41,582 bases of DNA from Candidatus Omnitrophota bacterium (GCA_016196555.1 JACPXL010000035.1:1-41582), one strand, 5' to 3'; positions 8,982-22,797 are shown, numbered from the stretch's first letter. Notes: a model not told the origin generated them from the sequence alone. Numbers and translations: made by a program.

Positions 8982-11900
8982 ATGATCTCTACGGAGAGAA
9001 AAAACTTTACCAAGATTCACGATACGATGGAACTCCCGAATCTCGTTGAGATTCAGGTGAAATCCTATGAAGATTTTCTGCAGTCAGGACATTCTCAGCG
9101 CCGCCGCAGACGGCAGGGGCTGGAGTCCGCCTTTCAGGATTGCTTTCCTATCGATAGCTTTGATGGGACCTGCAAATTGGAATATGAAGGTTATTCCCTT
9201 GGAAAACCGAAATATTCCATTCCGGAATGCCATAAACGCGGCATGACCTATGCGGCTCCTCTTAAAGTAAAACTTCGCCTGGTGCGCAAAGGAATCGCCA
9301 AAGAACAGGAAGTTTATATTGGCGAACTTCCCTTGATGACGGAAACCGGCACCTTCATTATTAACGGCGCCGAACGTGTGGTCGTAAGCCAGCTGCACCG
9401 TTCTCCCGGGGTTTCGCTTGAAGAAACCATTCACCCGAGCGGTAAAAAAATTTACAGTGTCCGCATTATTCCTTATCGCGGCGCCTGGATAGAATTCGAA
9501 TCAGACATTAATGACGTGCTTTACGCTTATATTGACCGCCGCCGTAAAATTCTCGCCACAACACTTCTTCGTGCAATTGGGTATTCCACGACACATGATA
9601 TTTTGAAAGAGCTTTATCCCGTTGAAAAAATCAAAGATCTCGACAAATCTTCCCTGAAAAAACTGGAAGGCCGGTTTTTGGCAGATGATGTTATTCATCC
9701 AAGCTCCAAAGAACCGATTGCTGTGGGCGGAACAAAATTGACCAAGGAACTCTTAGGAATTATTGATGCCAATAAAGTAAGCTCCCTGGCCCTCGTGAAT
9801 TTGGCAGGCGACGACATTTCCATTATGAACACCTTGGAAAGGGATCCTTACCGCAGTTCTCAGGACGCTCAAATTGCTATTTACCGCCGCGTCCGCCCCG
9901 GCGATCCTCCGACGGAAAAAAATGCCGAAGATTTGATTCATAAACTTTTCTTTGATGCGCAGCGCTATGATCTGGGCGAAGTCGGCCGCTTTATGTTGAA
10001 TCGTAAGCTCGGTATCGAAGGCGAAACCAAACATACGGTTTTACGCCGCGAAGACGTGATGAAAGTTGTCGCGATGCTGCTCAAACTCCGAAGCGGTGAA
10101 ACGCGCGTCGATGATATTGACCATTTGGGCAATCGCCGCGTACGTTCCGTCGGCGAGCTTTTGCAGAATCAATTCCGTGTTGGCCTCGCGCGTATGAAGC
10201 GTTCCTGCCTCGAGCGCATGTCGATTTACGATCTTGATGCCGCCATGCCGCACAACCTGATAAATCCCAAATTAATTTCTGCCGCAATTAAAGATTTCTT
10301 TGGACGAAGCCAGCTCTCACAATTTATGGATCAAACCAATCCGCTTGCCGAGCTGACGCACAAACGGCGTCTTTCCGCGCTGGGTCCCGGCGGTTTATCG
10401 CGTGAGCGCGCCGGTTTTGAAGTGCGCGACGTCCATCCTTCCCATTACGGGCGTATTTGTCCGATTGAGACACCGGAAGGTCCGAACATCGGACTCATCG
10501 CTTCGCTCAGCACTTTTGCCCGCGTCAATGGAATTGGTTTTCTTGAAAGCCCATACCGCAAAGTCGAAAAAGGCCGCGTGACGGAAAAAATCGAATACCT
10601 CACGGCCGATATCGAAGATAAATATACGATCGCTCAGGCCAATGCGCGCCTGGACAAAAAAGGAAACTTTTTGGATGAAACCGTTTCCTGCCGTTTTCGC
10701 GGTGATTTTCCCAGAAGAAAACCCGAAGAAATTGATTATATGGACGTTTCTCCGCGCCAGCTCGTGTCTGTGGCTGCTGCGTTGATTCCCTTTTTGGAAC
10801 ACGACGACGCTAACCGCGCCCTCATGGGTTCCAACATGCAGCGCCAAGCCGTTCCTCTTCTTGTGCCCGATTCACCGCTGGTGGGAACAGGCATGGAAGG
10901 GCCCGTTGCACGTGACTCGGGGGCCACGATTGTTTCCAAGACGCGTGGAACGGTCAAGGCTGTCAGTTCTAATGAAATCGTCATTGATGATTTTATTTAC
11001 CGTCTTAAAAAATTCGAACGCTCCAACGCTGGAACCTGCATCAATCAGCGCCCTCTCGTAAAGCCGGGGGACAAAGTGAAGCGCGGCGATGTGATTGCTG
11101 ACGGCGCAGCGAGCAGTGACGGGGAGCTCGCCCTCGGTAAAAACGTGCTTGTGGCATTTATGCCATGGCGCGGATATAACTTTGAAGACGCGATCATCAT
11201 CAGTGAAAAACTCAGCAAAGACGATGTTTACACTTCCCTTCATATTGAAGAATTTGAAATTGAAGCACGTGATACCAAGCTTGGTAACGAAGAAATCACG
11301 GCGGATATTCCCAATGTGAGCGAAGAGGCCTTAAAAGATTTAGATGAGGAAGGAATTGTCCGCATCGGCGCAGAAGTCAAGCCGGGCGATATTCTTGCCG
11401 GAAAAATCACTCCCAAATCCGAAACTGAACTTTCGCCGGAAGAAAAACTCCTTCGCGCGATTTTCGGAGAAAAAGCCGGAGATGTCCGCGACGCTTCCTT
11501 GACCGTTCCTCCCGGAGTGGAAGGAATTGTGGTGGACGTGAAAGTTTTCGCGCGCAAAGAATCGCGCGCTAAAAGCCGCGAAGAGCGCCGTCAGGAAAAC
11601 AAAGACATTGATGAAATTAAAGAACGTTATCAGGAACGCATCGACACGCTCAAACGTGAACGGCTCAATAAAATCTCCAGCATGATTATCGGCAAGAAAC
11701 TTTCCGATGATCTTTTGGATGATATTTTGGGCGAAGTTCTGATTAAGAGCGGTCATGTGATTCAAAAAGGCGATTTTAAAAGACTCGAAAGCTGTGATTG
11801 GGAATCGCTGCGGCTTGACGATGACACCGAGCTTGAAGAAAACGTTAAAAAGATTGCGCGTGTCTGGGGCGATGAAATCGATGAATTGATCGCCGAACGC

Positions 11901-12779
11901 ACACGCGAAGTTGATCGCGTTAAAAAAGGCGATGAGCTTCCTCCCGGAGTCATTAAAAAAGTCGTGGTATATGTCTGTTCCAAAAGAAAAATTTCGGTTG
12001 GCGATAAAATGGCCGGCCGTCACGGTAATAAAGGGGTCATTGCAAAAATCCTTCCTGAAGAAGATATGCCGTACCTTCCGGACGGATCGCCGGTTCAAAT
12101 TGTTCTCAATCCGCTCGGCGTACCTTCCCGTATGAACGTGGGACAAATTCTTGAGACCCATTTGGGTTGGGCGGCTCATGTTTTGGGAATGAAAATCATG
12201 ACGCCGGTTTTCAGCGGAGCCACAGAAGGCGAGATCAAAGACATGCTTCGCGAAGCCAAACTCAGCACGGACGGGAAAACCGCTTTGCACGACGGCCGTA
12301 CCGGAGACGCTTTCGACAGCCGAGTCACTGTGGGCTACATCTATATGATGAAGCTTGCCCATCTTGCAGATGATAAAATTCACGCCCGGTCCATCGGGCC
12401 TTACTCCCTTGTCACGCAGCAGCCTCTCGGAGGAAAAGCGCAATTTGGAGGCCAGCGCTTTGGGGAAATGGAAGTATGGGCCCTCGAAGCTTACGGCGCC
12501 GCTTTTACTTTGCAGGAACTTTTGACTGTGAAAAGCGATGACGTGGTGGGAAGAACCCGAGTTTATGAAGCGATTGTTAAAGGAGAGCCAGCCTTGCATG
12601 CAGGGACTCCGGAATCCTTCAACGTTTTGGTTAAAGAATTGCAGTCTCTCGCACTGGACATTACTCCCGAGAAAAATCAGCCCCTCAAAGACCGTGACGC
12701 CGCGCGCCTTGCCGCTACGAAAGCTAAAGACAGCGACGAAGAACGCAAGCAGCGGGCCAAGGAGAAATTAAAAGTATGA
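8982..12779 (+). CDS. rpoB: DNA-directed RNA polymerase subunit beta
   Basis: [67 protein letters not shown] 8982 preceded by GGAGG preferred over the upstream GTG 8952. Confidence 0.98.
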   Translation: MISTERKNFTKIHDTMELPNLVEIQVKSYEDFLQSGHSQRRRRRQGLESAFQDCFPIDSFDGTCKLEYEGYSLGKPKYSIPECHKRGMTYAAPLKVKLRLVRKGIAKEQEVYIGELPLMTETGTFIINGAERVVVSQLHRSPGVSLEETIHPSGKKIYSVRIIPYRGAWIEFESDINDVLYAYIDRRRKILATTLLRAIGYSTTHDILKELYPVEKIKDLDKSSLKKLEGRFLADDVIHPSSKEPIAVGGTKLTKELLGIIDANKVSSLALVNLAGDDISIMNTLERDPYRSSQDAQIAIYRRVRPGDPPTEKNAEDLIHKLFFDAQRYDLGEVGRFMLNRKLGIEGETKHTVLRREDVMKVVAMLLKLRSGETRVDDIDHLGNRRVRSVGELLQNQFRVGLARMKRSCLERMSIYDLDAAMPHNLINPKLISAAIKDFFGRSQLSQFMDQTNPLAELTHKRRLSALGPGGLSRERAGFEVRDVHPSHYGRICPIETPEGPNIGLIASLSTFARVNGIGFLESPYRKVEKGRVTEKIEYLTADIEDKYTIAQANARLDKKGNFLDETVSCRFRGDFPRRKPEEIDYMDVSPRQLVSVAAALIPFLEHDDANRALMGSNMQRQAVPLLVPDSPLVGTGMEGPVARDSGATIVSKTRGTVKAVSSNEIVIDDFIYRLKKFERSNAGTCINQRPLVKPGDKVKRGDVIADGAASSDGELALGKNVLVAFMPWRGYNFEDAIIISEKLSKDDVYTSLHIEEFEIEARDTKLGNEEITADIPNVSEEALKDLDEEGIVRIGAEVKPGDILAGKITPKSETELSPEEKLLRAIFGEKAGDVRDASLTVPPGVEGIVVDVKVFARKESRAKSREERRQENKDIDEIKERYQERIDTLKRERLNKISSMIIGKKLSDDLLDDILGEVLIKSGHVIQKGDFKRLESCDWESLRLDDDTELEENVKKIARVWGDEIDELIAERTREVDRVKKGDELPPGVIKKVVVYVCSKRKISVGDKMAGRHGNKGVIAKILPEEDMPYLPDGSPVQIVLNPLGVPSRMNVGQILETHLGWAAHVLGMKIMTPVFSGATEGEIKDMLREAKLSTDGKTALHDGRTGDAFDSRVTVGYIYMMKLAHLADDKIHARSIGPYSLVTQQPLGGKAQFGGQRFGEMEVWALEAYGAAFTLQELLTVKSDDVVGRTRVYEAIVKGEPALHAGTPESFNVLVKELQSLALDITPEKNQPLKDRDAARLAATKAKDSDEERKQRAKEKLKV

Positions 12780-15700
12780 ACTACGACGTCAATACGTTTG
12801 ATTCGGTTTCGATCAAAATCGCTTCGCCCGAGGCCATACGCAAATGGTCAAGGGGAGAGGTCCGCAAACCTGAGACAATTAATTACCGCACGTTAAAGCC
12901 GGAAAAAGACGGGCTTTTCTGCGAGAGAATTTTCGGACCGACACGCGATTGGGAATGTTCCTGCGGAAAGTACAAACGCATTAAGCATAAAGGCATTGTC
13001 TGCGACCGCTGCGGCGTGGAAGTGACGCAATCCAAAGTGCGCCGTGAGCGCATGGGAAATATCGAACTGGTTACGCCTGTTTCCCATATTTGGTTTTTTA
13101 AAACCATGCCCTCCCGCATCGGCAATCTCCTCGACTTAAGCGTGCGTTCCCTCGAAAAAGTCCTTTATTATGAAGAATATATTGTGATTGATCCCAAAGA
13201 ATCACCCCTCAAGAAAAAACAGCTCCTCACGGAAGAAGAATTGATCAAGGCCCAAGAACAATATGGCGCCGGCAGTTTTTCTGCAGGAATGGGTGCGGAA
13301 GCCATACGAAATCTTCTGAAAGAACTTGAGCTTGAAAAAATGGTCCAGAAATATCAGCGTGCGGTACGCACTTCGAAATCCAAACAGGCCCGCGCCCGTG
13401 CCATTAAAATTTTGAAAATTGTCGATGCCTTCAAAAAGTCCGGAAATAATCCGGAATGGATGATTTTGGAATGTGTCCCGGTCATTCCACCGGATCTTCG
13501 CCCGCTTGTGGCCCTTGATGGCGGCCGTTTTGCCACAAGTGATTTGAATGATCTCTACCGGCGTGTGATCAATCGCAATAATCGTTTAAAAAAACTTCTC
13601 GAGCTGAAAGCTCCGGATGTCATTATTCGCAATGAAAAACGCATGCTTCAGGAAGCCGTGGACGCCCTTTTTGATAATGGCCGTCACGGACGTCCCGTGC
13701 TTGGTGCCGGAAATCGTCCGCTTAAATCCTTGAGCGATATGCTCAAAGGAAAGCAAGGCCGTTTCCGCCAAAATCTTTTGGGTAAACGCGTGGATTATTC
13801 CGGCCGTTCCGTCATTGTCATCGGACCTGAGCTTAAAATCCATCAATGCGGTCTGCCGAAAAAAATGGCCCTCGAACTTTTTGAGCCGTTTATTATTCGC
13901 AAACTCAAAGAACGCGGCCATGTGCATACGATTCGTTCTGCTAAAAAAATGGTGGAACGCGTGAAGCCGGAAGTTTGGGACATTCTTGAAGAAGTCATCG
14001 ATGAGCACCCGGTCCTTTTAAACCGCGCTCCTACACTTCACCGTCTCGGTATTCAGGCTTTTGAGCCGGTATTAATCGAAGGAAAAGCCATTCGCGTCCA
14101 TCCTCTTGTCTGCGCGGCGTTCAACGCCGACTTTGACGGAGACCAAATGGCAGTTCACGTGCCGCTTTCTATGGAAGCCCAGATGGAAGCGCGCATTCTT
14201 ATGCTTTCTGCCAATAACATTTTTTCACCTGCCAGCGGAAATCCGATTGCAACGCCGTCGCAGGATATTGTGCTCGGAATTTATTATTTGACCAAGATGC
14301 GTCTTGGCGCCCCAGGAGAAGGAACGGTTTTTTCGAGCGCTGACGAAGCGATGTTGGCTTATCAAGACAACGAAATTCACAAACATGCAAAATGCAAACT
14401 CCGTCTTGCTAATGGTGAGATGGTTGAAACGACGATGGGAAGAATTGTTTTCAACGAAGTGCTTCCCAAAGGTTTCCGCTTTGTCAACGAAGCCGTGGAC
14501 AAAGGAAAACTTTCCAAAATTATCGCCGCTTGTTACCGCCAATTCGGTCACAATGAGGTCATTCATCTTTTGGACCGCCTCAAGACTCTCGGTTTTGAAG
14601 AAGCAACGCTTGCCGGAATTTCTATCGGTATTGATGATATTCAAATTCCGAAGCAGAAGGAAAGTCTGCTGGGAGAGGCCCGCCGCGATGTGACGGCCAT
14701 TGAGAATCAATATAAAAACGGTTTGATTACCGATGGTGAAAGATACAACAAAGTCATCGATATCTGGACCCATATCACCGACCGTGTATCTGATCGTATG
14801 TTCGAAGAATTCGATGTTTTTAACCCTATTTTTATGATGGCCGATTCCGGCGCGCGCGGATCCAAACAACAAATCCGCCAGCTTGCCGGAATGCGCGGTT
14901 TGATGGCAAAACCTTCCGGTGAAATTATCGAAAGCCCGATTGTTGCCAATTTCCGCGAAGGTCTTACCGTGCTTGAATATTTTATTTCCACTCACGGTGC
15001 CCGCAAAGGATTGGCCGATACCGCCCTTAAAACCGCGGATTCAGGTTATCTTACGCGCCGCTTGGTTGACGTGGCTCAAGATGTCATTGTGACTGAGACG
15101 GACTGCGGAACTTTGAACGGAATTTTCATCGAGCCCCTTTATCAGGGAGAAGAAGTCATCGTTTCTTTGAAGGACCGCATTCTCGGAAGAACGGCGCTTG
15201 ATAGTGTGGTGGACGTTGTCACCGACCATTTGATTGTTAAGGTAGGCGACATCATTGATGAAGACATTGCCGACCGCTTGGAAGAAATCGGAATTGAAAA
15301 AATCCGGGCGCGTTCAGTCCTTACCTGTGAATCCAAACGCGGAATTTGTGCGAAATGCTATGGCCGCGACCTTGCCACCGGACGGCTTGCAGAATTTGGA
15401 AGCGCGGTGGGAATTATTGCGGCTCAGTCCATCGGAGAACCGGGCACGCAGCTGACCATGCGTACCTTCCACATCGGGGGTACGGCTTCGCGCGTGGTTG
15501 AACAATCCTATTTTAAAGCGAAGAATGAAGGTCTTCTTCAATATCACAATCTTAAAACCGTGCTCACGAAAACGGGTGAAATTATCGTGCTCAACCGCAA
15601 CGGTCAGCTCACGATTCATGATCCGTCCGGCCGTGAACTGGAAAGTTACACCATTCCTTCCGGCGCTATCATCAGCTACAAGGCCAATGAAAAGGTGAAG

Positions 15701-16807
15701 AAGGACGAGATTTTCGTGAAATGGGACCCCTATACGGTTCCGATTCTGACCGAAATGTCCGGCAAAGTCCGCTTTGAAGATATTAAAGCGGGTGTGACCA
15801 TGAATGAAGAAATGGACGCGACAACGGGACTTACGGAACGCGTGATTATTGAACACAAAGAAGAAATGCATCCGCAGCTTCTTATCACCGGCACCAATGA
15901 CGAGATTCTCGCTTTTTATCCCATTCCGACCGGTGCTCACATTGTGGTCAAAGACGGCCAGGAAATCAGCGGGGGTACCTTGATTGCCAAAACGCCGCGT
16001 AAAATTGCTAAAACGCGCGATATCACCGGTGGTCTGCCGCGTGTGGCGGAACTTTTCGAAGCCCGCAAACCCAAAAACCCGGCAGTCATTTCCGAAATCG
16101 ACGGCATTGTGGAAATCGGAGAAGTGGTTAAGGGCCAGCGCAAAATTATTGTCAAAAGCACAACCGGCATGACTAAAGAATATCTTGTGCCGCACGGCAA
16201 ACACTTGAACGTTTATAAAGACGATCGCGTCGTGGCCGGCGAACAATTGGTCGACGGTCCCGTCGTCCCGCAGGACATTCTGAGAGTTTCCGGAGAAAGG
16301 CAGCTTCAGGAATATCTTGTCAATGAAGTCCAGGAAGTTTACCGGCTTCAGGGCGTTCGCTTGAATGATAAACATGTCGAAGTGATTGTTCGCCAGATGC
16401 TTCGCAAGGTCCGTATTGAAGAACCCGGTGACACTGATTTTCTCGTCGGCGCTCATATCGACAAAATTAAATTTGCCGAAGAAAACGAAAAAACCATGAA
16501 AAAAGGAAAAGAGCCTTCAAAGGCCACGTCGATTTTGCTCGGAATTACCAAAGCATCTCTTAGCACCGAAAGTTTTATTTCCGCCGCAAGCTTCCAAGAA
16601 ACAACCCGCGTTCTTACTGAGGCGGCTTCTGCCGGCAAACGCGATGATCTTATGGGGCTTAAGGAAAATGTGATTATGGGGCATTTAATCCCGGCGGGTA
16701 CTGGCTTTTCCATTCATCAAAATTTTGATATGACAAAAGAAGTCGCGGAAATTCTTCCCGATCCGGAAGCAAACAAGCAAGCGGTTGAGACGGAGGAGAA
16801 AAAATAA
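12776..16807 (+). CDS. rpoC: DNA-directed RNA polymerase subunit beta'
   Basis: [16 protein letters not shown] catalytic motif, zinc sites [24 protein letters not shown] and [17 protein letters not shown] overlap with rpoB. Confidence 0.99.
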   Translation: MNYDVNTFDSVSIKIASPEAIRKWSRGEVRKPETINYRTLKPEKDGLFCERIFGPTRDWECSCGKYKRIKHKGIVCDRCGVEVTQSKVRRERMGNIELVTPVSHIWFFKTMPSRIGNLLDLSVRSLEKVLYYEEYIVIDPKESPLKKKQLLTEEELIKAQEQYGAGSFSAGMGAEAIRNLLKELELEKMVQKYQRAVRTSKSKQARARAIKILKIVDAFKKSGNNPEWMILECVPVIPPDLRPLVALDGGRFATSDLNDLYRRVINRNNRLKKLLELKAPDVIIRNEKRMLQEAVDALFDNGRHGRPVLGAGNRPLKSLSDMLKGKQGRFRQNLLGKRVDYSGRSVIVIGPELKIHQCGLPKKMALELFEPFIIRKLKERGHVHTIRSAKKMVERVKPEVWDILEEVIDEHPVLLNRAPTLHRLGIQAFEPVLIEGKAIRVHPLVCAAFNADFDGDQMAVHVPLSMEAQMEARILMLSANNIFSPASGNPIATPSQDIVLGIYYLTKMRLGAPGEGTVFSSADEAMLAYQDNEIHKHAKCKLRLANGEMVETTMGRIVFNEVLPKGFRFVNEAVDKGKLSKIIAACYRQFGHNEVIHLLDRLKTLGFEEATLAGISIGIDDIQIPKQKESLLGEARRDVTAIENQYKNGLITDGERYNKVIDIWTHITDRVSDRMFEEFDVFNPIFMMADSGARGSKQQIRQLAGMRGLMAKPSGEIIESPIVANFREGLTVLEYFISTHGARKGLADTALKTADSGYLTRRLVDVAQDVIVTETDCGTLNGIFIEPLYQGEEVIVSLKDRILGRTALDSVVDVVTDHLIVKVGDIIDEDIADRLEEIGIEKIRARSVLTCESKRGICAKCYGRDLATGRLAEFGSAVGIIAAQSIGEPGTQLTMRTFHIGGTASRVVEQSYFKAKNEGLLQYHNLKTVLTKTGEIIVLNRNGQLTIHDPSGRELESYTIPSGAIISYKANEKVKKDEIFVKWDPYTVPILTEMSGKVRFEDIKAGVTMNEEMDATTGLTERVIIEHKEEMHPQLLITGTNDEILAFYPIPTGAHIVVKDGQEISGGTLIAKTPRKIAKTRDITGGLPRVAELFEARKPKNPAVISEIDGIVEIGEVVKGQRKIIVKSTTGMTKEYLVPHGKHLNVYKDDRVVAGEQLVDGPVVPQDILRVSGERQLQEYLVNEVQEVYRLQGVRLNDKHVEVIVRQMLRKVRIEEPGDTDFLVGAHIDKIKFAEENEKTMKKGKEPSKATSILLGITKASLSTESFISAASFQETTRVLTEAASAGKRDDLMGLKENVIMGHLIPAGTGFSIHQNFDMTKEVAEILPDPEANKQAVETEEKK

Positions 16808-17190
16808 TGGCTCCGACGATCAATCAATTAATCCGCTCAGGAAGACGCAATTTTAACCGGAAAACAAAATCCCCGGCCCTCCACGGGGCGCCGTTTCGTA
16901 AGGGAGTTTGTTTGATTGTTAGAACACAGACGCCCAAAAAGCCGAACTCCGCGCTTCGTAAAATTGCCCGTGTTCGTTTGACGAACGGCGAAGAAGTGAC
17001 GGCTTATATTCCCGGTGTCGGACATAATCTTCAGGAACATTCGATCGTGCTGGTCCGCGGCGGCCGTGTGAAAGATCTTCCGGGTGTCCGTTATCACATT
17101 GTCCGCGGAAAACTCGATACGACCGGCGTCAATGACCGGAGAAAATCGCGCTCCAAATACGGCGCGAAAACGCCCAAGCAAGGAAAATAA
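16807..17190 (+). CDS. rpsL: 30S ribosomal protein S12
   Basis: [41 protein letters not shown]. Confidence 0.99.
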   Translation: MAPTINQLIRSGRRNFNRKTKSPALHGAPFRKGVCLIVRTQTPKKPNSALRKIARVRLTNGEEVTAYIPGVGHNLQEHSIVLVRGGRVKDLPGVRYHIVRGKLDTTGVNDRRKSRSKYGAKTPKQGK

Positions 17191-17193
17191 AAA

Positions 17194-17661
17194 ATGAGAC
17201 GTCGAAGAGCCCCAAAAAGAAAAATTGATCCAGATCCGCGTTTTTCCGACCTTTTGGTTTCCAAATTGATCAATATTGTCATGGAACGCGGAAAAAAGTC
17301 CGTTGCCGAGAGCATTGTTTACGGCGCTTTTGATATGTTGAAAGAAAAAACCGGCAAGGATTCACTTGAAGTTTTCAAGCATGCCATAGATAATGTGCGC
17401 CCTTTGCTCGAAACCAAGTCCCGCCGCGTGGGTGGCGCGACTTATCAGGTCCCGGTGACCGTCCGTCCGGAACGGGGCAGCACACTCGCCCTTCGTTGGA
17501 TACGCACTTATGCCAGAGGCCGCAAGGGAAAACCCATGCGCATTAAATTGGCGGAAGAAATTCTCGACAGTTATAACAAAACGGGTTCAGCCATGAAAAA
17601 GCGGGAAGATGTTCATAAAATGGCTGAATCCAATCGTGCCTTTGCACACTATCGCTGGTAA
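17194..17661 (+). CDS. rpsG: 30S ribosomal protein S7
   Basis: [35 protein letters not shown]. Confidence 0.99.
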   Translation: MRRRRAPKRKIDPDPRFSDLLVSKLINIVMERGKKSVAESIVYGAFDMLKEKTGKDSLEVFKHAIDNVRPLLETKSRRVGGATYQVPVTVRPERGSTLALRWIRTYARGRKGKPMRIKLAEEILDSYNKTGSAMKKREDVHKMAESNRAFAHYRW

Positions 17662-17674
17662 GCCGGAATTCAAA

Positions 17675-19759
17675 ATGGCTGAAGAAACAAAAAATATTAA
17701 TTATCCGCTGGAGAAAATTCGGAACATCGGGATTGCTGCGCATATTGATGCCGGCAAAACCACGACCACGGAGCGCATCCTTTATTACACCGGCCGCACG
17801 TATAAAATCGGCGAAGTGCATGAAGGCACTGCCGTCATGGACTGGATGGAGCAGGAACAGGAGCGCGGCATTACGATTACTTCCGCGGCCACGACTTGTT
17901 TTTGGAAAGATTGCCGCATTAATATTATCGATACTCCGGGCCACGTGGATTTTACGATTGAAGTGGAGAGATCGCTTCGCGTGCTGGATGGCTGCGTCGC
18001 TTTATTCGGTGCCGTCGAAGGGGTGGAGCCCCAATCCGAAACCGTGTGGCGCCAAGCGGACCGCTATCATGTGCCTCGTATTGCTTTCATTAATAAGATG
18101 GACCGCACCGGTGCCGAGTTTGAAAAAAATATTCAGCAAATGCGCGATCAATTAGGGGCGCATCCGATACCTCTTCAGCTTCCTATCGGCCGCGAAGATA
18201 AATTCAAAGGAATTGTGGATTTGGTTGAGATGAAAGCCATTATTTTTCATGATGAAAATCTGGGCGCAAAATTCGATATTGTCGATATTCCGGCCGATTA
18301 TGTTGAGCAGGCTAAAAAGGCGCGCGAATTTATGATCGAAAAAGTGGCCGAGCACGATGACGAACTCATGCATAAATTTATCGAAGGACTCGAACCTACG
18401 ATTCCTGAACTTAAAGGCGCTATTCGCCGCGGTACGAACGCTCTCAAGATAACGCCTGTTTTAGTGGGTTCTTCTTTGAAAAATAAAGGCGTTCAGCAGC
18501 TTTTAGATGCGGTGGTGGATTATTTGCCTTCTCCTAAAGAGGTTCCGAATGTGAAGGGAATTAATCCAAATGATGATACTGAAATTGAGCGCAAGCATTC
18601 GGATACCGATCCTTTATCCTGTTTTGCCTTTAAAATTGCGAGCGATAAATTTGTTGGAAGTTTGACTTACATACGTATTTATTCCGGAATTTTGACTTCG
18701 AGTTCTTATGTTTATAATCCACGCACCCAAAGAAAAGAACGTCTCGGACGCCTTCTTTTAATGCATGCCAATAAGCGTGAGGAAATCGAAGAAGCTCATG
18801 CCGGAAACATTTGCGCCGCCGTAGGCCTGAAGGACGTGAAAACGGGGGATACGCTTTGCGAGGAGGCTAATCCAATTGTTCTTGAATCCCTTTTTGTGCC
18901 CGAGCCGGTGATTTGGATGGCGATTGAACCCAAAACCAAAGCAGACCGTGACCGTATGTCCGAAGCCGTGCAGCGGTTGGTCTCCGAAGATCCGACCTTT
19001 CGCGTCAGAACCGATGCGGAAACCACACAGACTTTGGTCGGCGGAATGGGCGAGCTTCATCTTGAAATTAAAATTGATATTATGAAACGCGAATACAATG
19101 TTGAAGTCAATGTCGGTAAACCGCAAGTGGCTTATAAAGAAACGATTAATGGAACTGCGGAAGCCGAAGGAAAATTCATTAAGCAAACCGGCGGCCGCGG
19201 TCAATATGGCCATGCATGCCTCCGGGTTGAGCCGATGGAACGCGGCAAAGGTATTGAGTTTGTGAATGAAACCGTCGGCGGCTCTATTCCTCGCGAATAT
19301 ATTCCTGCGGTCGAAGACGGTGTGATCGATGCTTGCACGAACGGTATTTTGGCCGGTTATCCGGTGGTGGATGTGAAAGCCACTGTTTTTGACGGCAGTT
19401 TTCACGAGGTTGACTCTTCCGAAATCGCTTTTAAAATGGCGGGCATTCTCGGATTTAAAGAAGCTTTTAGAAAAGCAAAACCAGTTCTTCTTGAGCCGAT
19501 TATGCTGGTGGAAGTCATTGTGCCGGAAGAATACATGGGCGACATTATTGGGGACCTTAATTCCCGCCGCTGCATCATTCAAGAAATGAGCAATCGCGGC
19601 CATTTAAAAGTCATCAAAGGATTGGTCCCCTTGTCTGAAATGTTTGGTTATGCCACAGCCATTCGTTCTCTTTCACAAGGGCGTGCGAATTACACGATGG
19701 AGCCGAATAGTTATCAAGAAGTGCCGAAACAGATTGCTGAAAAAATCATGGCGGGATAA
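17675..19759 (+). CDS. fusA: Elongation factor G
   Basis: [49 protein letters not shown] 17675 gives a 694-aa EF-G; ORF-track start 17609 overlaps rpsG. Confidence 0.98.
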   Translation: MAEETKNINYPLEKIRNIGIAAHIDAGKTTTTERILYYTGRTYKIGEVHEGTAVMDWMEQEQERGITITSAATTCFWKDCRINIIDTPGHVDFTIEVERSLRVLDGCVALFGAVEGVEPQSETVWRQADRYHVPRIAFINKMDRTGAEFEKNIQQMRDQLGAHPIPLQLPIGREDKFKGIVDLVEMKAIIFHDENLGAKFDIVDIPADYVEQAKKAREFMIEKVAEHDDELMHKFIEGLEPTIPELKGAIRRGTNALKITPVLVGSSLKNKGVQQLLDAVVDYLPSPKEVPNVKGINPNDDTEIERKHSDTDPLSCFAFKIASDKFVGSLTYIRIYSGILTSSSYVYNPRTQRKERLGRLLLMHANKREEIEEAHAGNICAAVGLKDVKTGDTLCEEANPIVLESLFVPEPVIWMAIEPKTKADRDRMSEAVQRLVSEDPTFRVRTDAETTQTLVGGMGELHLEIKIDIMKREYNVEVNVGKPQVAYKETINGTAEAEGKFIKQTGGRGQYGHACLRVEPMERGKGIEFVNETVGGSIPREYIPAVEDGVIDACTNGILAGYPVVDVKATVFDGSFHEVDSSEIAFKMAGILGFKEAFRKAKPVLLEPIMLVEVIVPEEYMGDIIGDLNSRRCIIQEMSNRGHLKVIKGLVPLSEMFGYATAIRSLSQGRANYTMEPNSYQEVPKQIAEKIMAG

Positions 19760-19763
19760 AAAA

Positions 19764-20078
19764 ATGGTAACCACAAAAGAAAAAATCAGAATTAAACTTC
19801 GTGCCTATGATCACCGGGTTTTAGACCAATCCGTTTTGGAAATCGTCAACACCGCCAAACGTACGGGCGCCAAAGTGATCGGGCCGATTCCGCTTCCGAC
19901 TCATATTTGGAAAACCACGGTGCTGCGCGGACCCACGATCGACAAAAAAGCGCGGGACCAGTTCGAAGTCCGTACCCATAAGCGGTTACTTGAAATCGAA
20001 GAGCCGACATCGCGCACGGTTGATGCGCTCATGAAACTTGATTTACCGGCCGGCGTGGACGTGGAAATTAAATTATAG
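19764..20078 (+). CDS. rpsJ: 30S ribosomal protein S10
   Basis: [42 protein letters not shown] 19764 gives 104 aa. Confidence 0.98.
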   Translation: MVTTKEKIRIKLRAYDHRVLDQSVLEIVNTAKRTGAKVIGPIPLPTHIWKTTVLRGPTIDKKARDQFEVRTHKRLLEIEEPTSRTVDALMKLDLPAGVDVEIKL

Positions 20079-20084
20079 GAAAGG

Positions 20085-20178
20085 CGTCATCCTGAACGAA
20101 GTGAAGGATCTCATGAGATTCTTCGTCCCAAAGGGACAGTCCCTGCGGGACGGCCTAAGCTTCGGCCTCAGAATGACG
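20085..20178. repeat. REP-like nested inverted repeat (copy A), rpsJ-rplC spacer
   Basis: CGTCATCCTGAACGAAGTGAAGGATCT...AGATTCTTCGTCCCAAAGGGACAGTCCCTGCGGGACGGCC...CCTCAGAATGACG; related copies at 23104, 32065, 33800. Confidence 0.85.
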
Positions 20179-20191
20179 GCAACGGGATATT

Positions 20192-20911
20192 ATGATAGGT
20201 TTGCTCGGAAAAAAAGTCGGAATGACGCAGATTTTTAACGAGGACGGCCGTCAGATACCGGTGACGGTGCTGGAAGTCGGTCCTTGTTACGTGACCGCTC
20301 TGCGCACCAAGGAAAAGCACGGGTACAATGCGGTCCAGCTTGCTTTCGGCAAAGTCAAAGAAAAGCGAATGACCAAACCGCTTATCGGACAATTTAAAAA
20401 AATCGGAGTTGCTCCGCGTAAATGGCAGCAAGAAATTCGCTCCGAAAATCTTGAAGGCCTCAAAGTTGGAGATACGCTCAGCGCCGGACTTTTTCAGGCG
20501 GGAGATTTTGTGGACATCGAAGGAACATCGATCGGAAAAGGATTTCAAGGGGTTGTGAAACGTCATCATTTTAAAGGAAGCGCCAGCAAAAGCCACGGTT
20601 CTATGTTTGGCCGTGTTCCGGGATCCATCGGCGCATCTTCATTTCCTTCCCGCGTTGTAAAAGGTATGCGCGCGGCAGGACACATGGGAAATGAGCAGGT
20701 CACGATTCAAAATTTGAAAATCATGAAAGTGGATGAATTGAATCATTTGCTGGCCATTCATGGCACCGTGCCCGGAGTGGAGAATAGTTTTTTAATTGTC
20801 CGCACAGCGATTAAGCGCGGCAAAAAGAATAAATCGAATTCATGGAAAGTTCAGGGAGAAACCTCTGCCGACAAGAAGGCCTCGCCCGAATCTCCAGAAG
20901 CAAAATCCTAA
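20192..20911 (+). CDS. rplC: 50S ribosomal protein L3
   Basis: GLLGKKVGMTQIFNEDG, GKGFQGVVKRHHFKG. Confidence 0.99.
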   Translation: MIGLLGKKVGMTQIFNEDGRQIPVTVLEVGPCYVTALRTKEKHGYNAVQLAFGKVKEKRMTKPLIGQFKKIGVAPRKWQQEIRSENLEGLKVGDTLSAGLFQAGDFVDIEGTSIGKGFQGVVKRHHFKGSASKSHGSMFGRVPGSIGASSFPSRVVKGMRAAGHMGNEQVTIQNLKIMKVDELNHLLAIHGTVPGVENSFLIVRTAIKRGKKNKSNSWKVQGETSADKKASPESPEAKS

Positions 20912-20941
20912 ACGAATTAATCGTTAAGAAAGCGGATTAAA

Positions 20942-21661
20942 ATGAAAGCGCCAGTTTATTCGAAACAGGGGAAGAAAAAAGGAGAAGTCGTCCTTAACCC
21001 GGAAATTTACGGGGCCCATGTGAATGAAAGATTGCTTGAGCTCGTGCGAAACGGTTATGCGGCCAATTTAAGAAAAGGCACGGCCGATACCAAAACCCGC
21101 AAAGAAGTCCGCGGCGGCGGTAAAAAGCCGTGGAAACAAAAAGGAACAGGGCGTGCGCGTCATGGTTCCACCCGCTCTCCGATTTGGAAAGGCGGCGGCG
21201 TGACGTTTGGTCCTCATCCGCGTGATTATTCGGTTCATTTGGCGAAAGAAACCCGCCGCAGCGCTTTGATTTCCGCTTTGAGCCTTAAGGCGAATCAAAA
21301 AAATATTCTTGTGATTGAAGAAGTGACGGTGGAAACTCCGAAAACCAAAGAATTCGCGGAGATCGTAAAATCGCTTCCGCTTCAGCAAAAACAGACGCTT
21401 TGCTTGGTCAAGCAAATCGATGAGAAATTAAAACGTGCAAGCCGCAATCTCCGCCGCTGGGTGGAGCTTACACGCGCCTCCGATGTTTCTGCTTATGATG
21501 TAATGCAATGGGAAAAATTAGTCATTGATCAGGAAGCTCTTTCTTTAATTGAAAGCCGGCTGCTCTCTTCGGAAGAGATCGCTGCCGCTGCGGCGTCCGG
21601 TGAAACGGCTGAAAAGGCAAAGCCGCGTAAGAAAAAACTGGCTGCGAAAAAGGCGAAATAA
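20942..21661 (+). CDS. rplD: 50S ribosomal protein L4
   Basis: RGGGKKPWKQKGTGRARHGSTRSPIWKGGGVTFGPHPRDYS. Confidence 0.98.
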   Translation: MKAPVYSKQGKKKGEVVLNPEIYGAHVNERLLELVRNGYAANLRKGTADTKTRKEVRGGGKKPWKQKGTGRARHGSTRSPIWKGGGVTFGPHPRDYSVHLAKETRRSALISALSLKANQKNILVIEEVTVETPKTKEFAEIVKSLPLQQKQTLCLVKQIDEKLKRASRNLRRWVELTRASDVSAYDVMQWEKLVIDQEALSLIESRLLSSEEIAAAAASGETAEKAKPRKKKLAAKKAK

Positions 21662-21666
21662 ACACC

Positions 21667-21954
21667 ATGAGACTTAATTTATACGACGTCATTTTAGAGC
21701 CTGTGATTACAGAAAAAATCGCCAAGATTTCTGAAAAAATGGGGAAATATGCTTTTTATGTTCACCCCGACGCCAATAAAAAAGAAGTCAAATCGGCGGT
21801 AGAAAAAAATTTTAATGTTCATGTGACGCGGGTCAATATGATGAATGTGAGCGGGAAATGGCGCCGTGTGCGTTTTCAGCCTGGACTTACGCGAGACATG
21901 AAAAAAGCCATTGTGACCCTGAAAAAGGGCGAAAAAATCGATATTACGTCTTAG
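21667..21954 (+). CDS. rplW: 50S ribosomal protein L23
   Basis: DVILEPVITEKIAKISEKMGKYAFYVHPDANKKEVKSAVEKNFNVHVTRVNMMNVSGK. Confidence 0.97.
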   Translation: MRLNLYDVILEPVITEKIAKISEKMGKYAFYVHPDANKKEVKSAVEKNFNVHVTRVNMMNVSGKWRRVRFQPGLTRDMKKAIVTLKKGEKIDITS

Positions 21955-21969
21955 TTTTGAAAGGAAGCT

Positions 21970-22797
21970 ATGCCATTAATCAAATTTAAACCCACGACAC
22001 CAACGCGCCGTTTCGGCAGCGGGCCGGATTTTGCGGAAATTACGACAGATCGTCCTTACAAACCGCTGACTGAGCCTAAAAAAAGGTCGGGCGGACGAAA
22101 TGCGCACGGTCATATTACCAGCCGTCATCGGGGCGGGGGCCACAAAAAACGTTATCGTTTGGTGGATTTTCGCCGCAATCGTTTCGGTATTCCAGCCACG
22201 GTGTTAACGGTTGAATACGATCCGAACCGGAGTGCGCGCATTGCGCTGATTCAATATCAAGACGGAGAGAAAAGTTACATTTTATCTCCTGACGGTTTAA
22301 AAATCGGTGAAGTCGTGACAAGCGGTCAGGATGTGGAAGTAAAGCTTGGCAATCATCTTCCTTTAAAGAGAATTCCGGAAGGAAGCATGATTCATAATGT
22401 TGAGCTTCAGCCGGGGCTTGGCGGCAAACTGGCCCGTTCGGGCGGTGTCGCTGCGCAAATTTTGTCCAAAGAAAACGAATACGCCCATGTGAAGCTTCCT
22501 TCAGGAGAAGTGCGTATGATCCGTCTTGAATCTTATGCCACGATCGGACAATGCTCGAATCCGGACCATGAAAATATCGCGCTCGGAAAAGCCGGAAGAA
22601 GCCGCTGGCTGGGAATTCGTCCGATGTCCCGCGGTGTGGTGAGAAATCCTGTGGACCATCCGATGGGCGGCGGTGAAGGAAAATCTAAAGGTGGAAACCA
22701 TCCACAAAGCCCATGGGGCCAAAAATCCAAGGGATTAAAAACTCGCGCGCGTCATAAGACAACCAATAAATACATTGTGAAGGACAGAAGAAAATGA
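21970..22797 (+). CDS. rplB: 50S ribosomal protein L2
   Basis: [58 protein letters not shown]. Confidence 0.99.
   Translation: MPLIKFKPTTPTRRFGSGPDFAEITTDRPYKPLTEPKKRSGGRNAHGHITSRHRGGGHKKRYRLVDFRRNRFGIPATVLTVEYDPNRSARIALIQYQDGEKSYILSPDGLKIGEVVTSGQDVEVKLGNHLPLKRIPEGSMIHNVELQPGLGGKLARSGGVAAQILSKENEYAHVKLPSGEVRMIRLESYATIGQCSNPDHENIALGKAGRSRWLGIRPMSRGVVRNPVDHPMGGGEGKSKGGNHPQSPWGQKSKGLKTRARHKTTNKYIVKDRRK

Noticed and set aside
10260-10510. RpoB rifampicin region and S12 KPNSA loop inspected for natural resistance changes
   Set aside because: Both match the ordinary conserved sequence; nothing unusual.
11340-12599. 419-aa minus-strand ORF inside rpoB
   Set aside because: Antisense to a highly conserved CDS; His/Phe-rich composition with no recognizable domain, a codon-usage artefact.
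15314-16456. 380-aa minus-strand ORF inside rpoC
   Set aside because: Same reasoning: long antisense ORF from codon bias, with no domain or RBS support.
17609-17674. Extended fusA start overlapping rpsG
   Set aside because: Conserved EF-G N-terminus begins at ATG 17675; the extension is rpsG sequence in another frame.
18758-19603. 281-aa minus-strand ORF inside fusA
   Set aside because: Antisense shadow ORF of a conserved gene.
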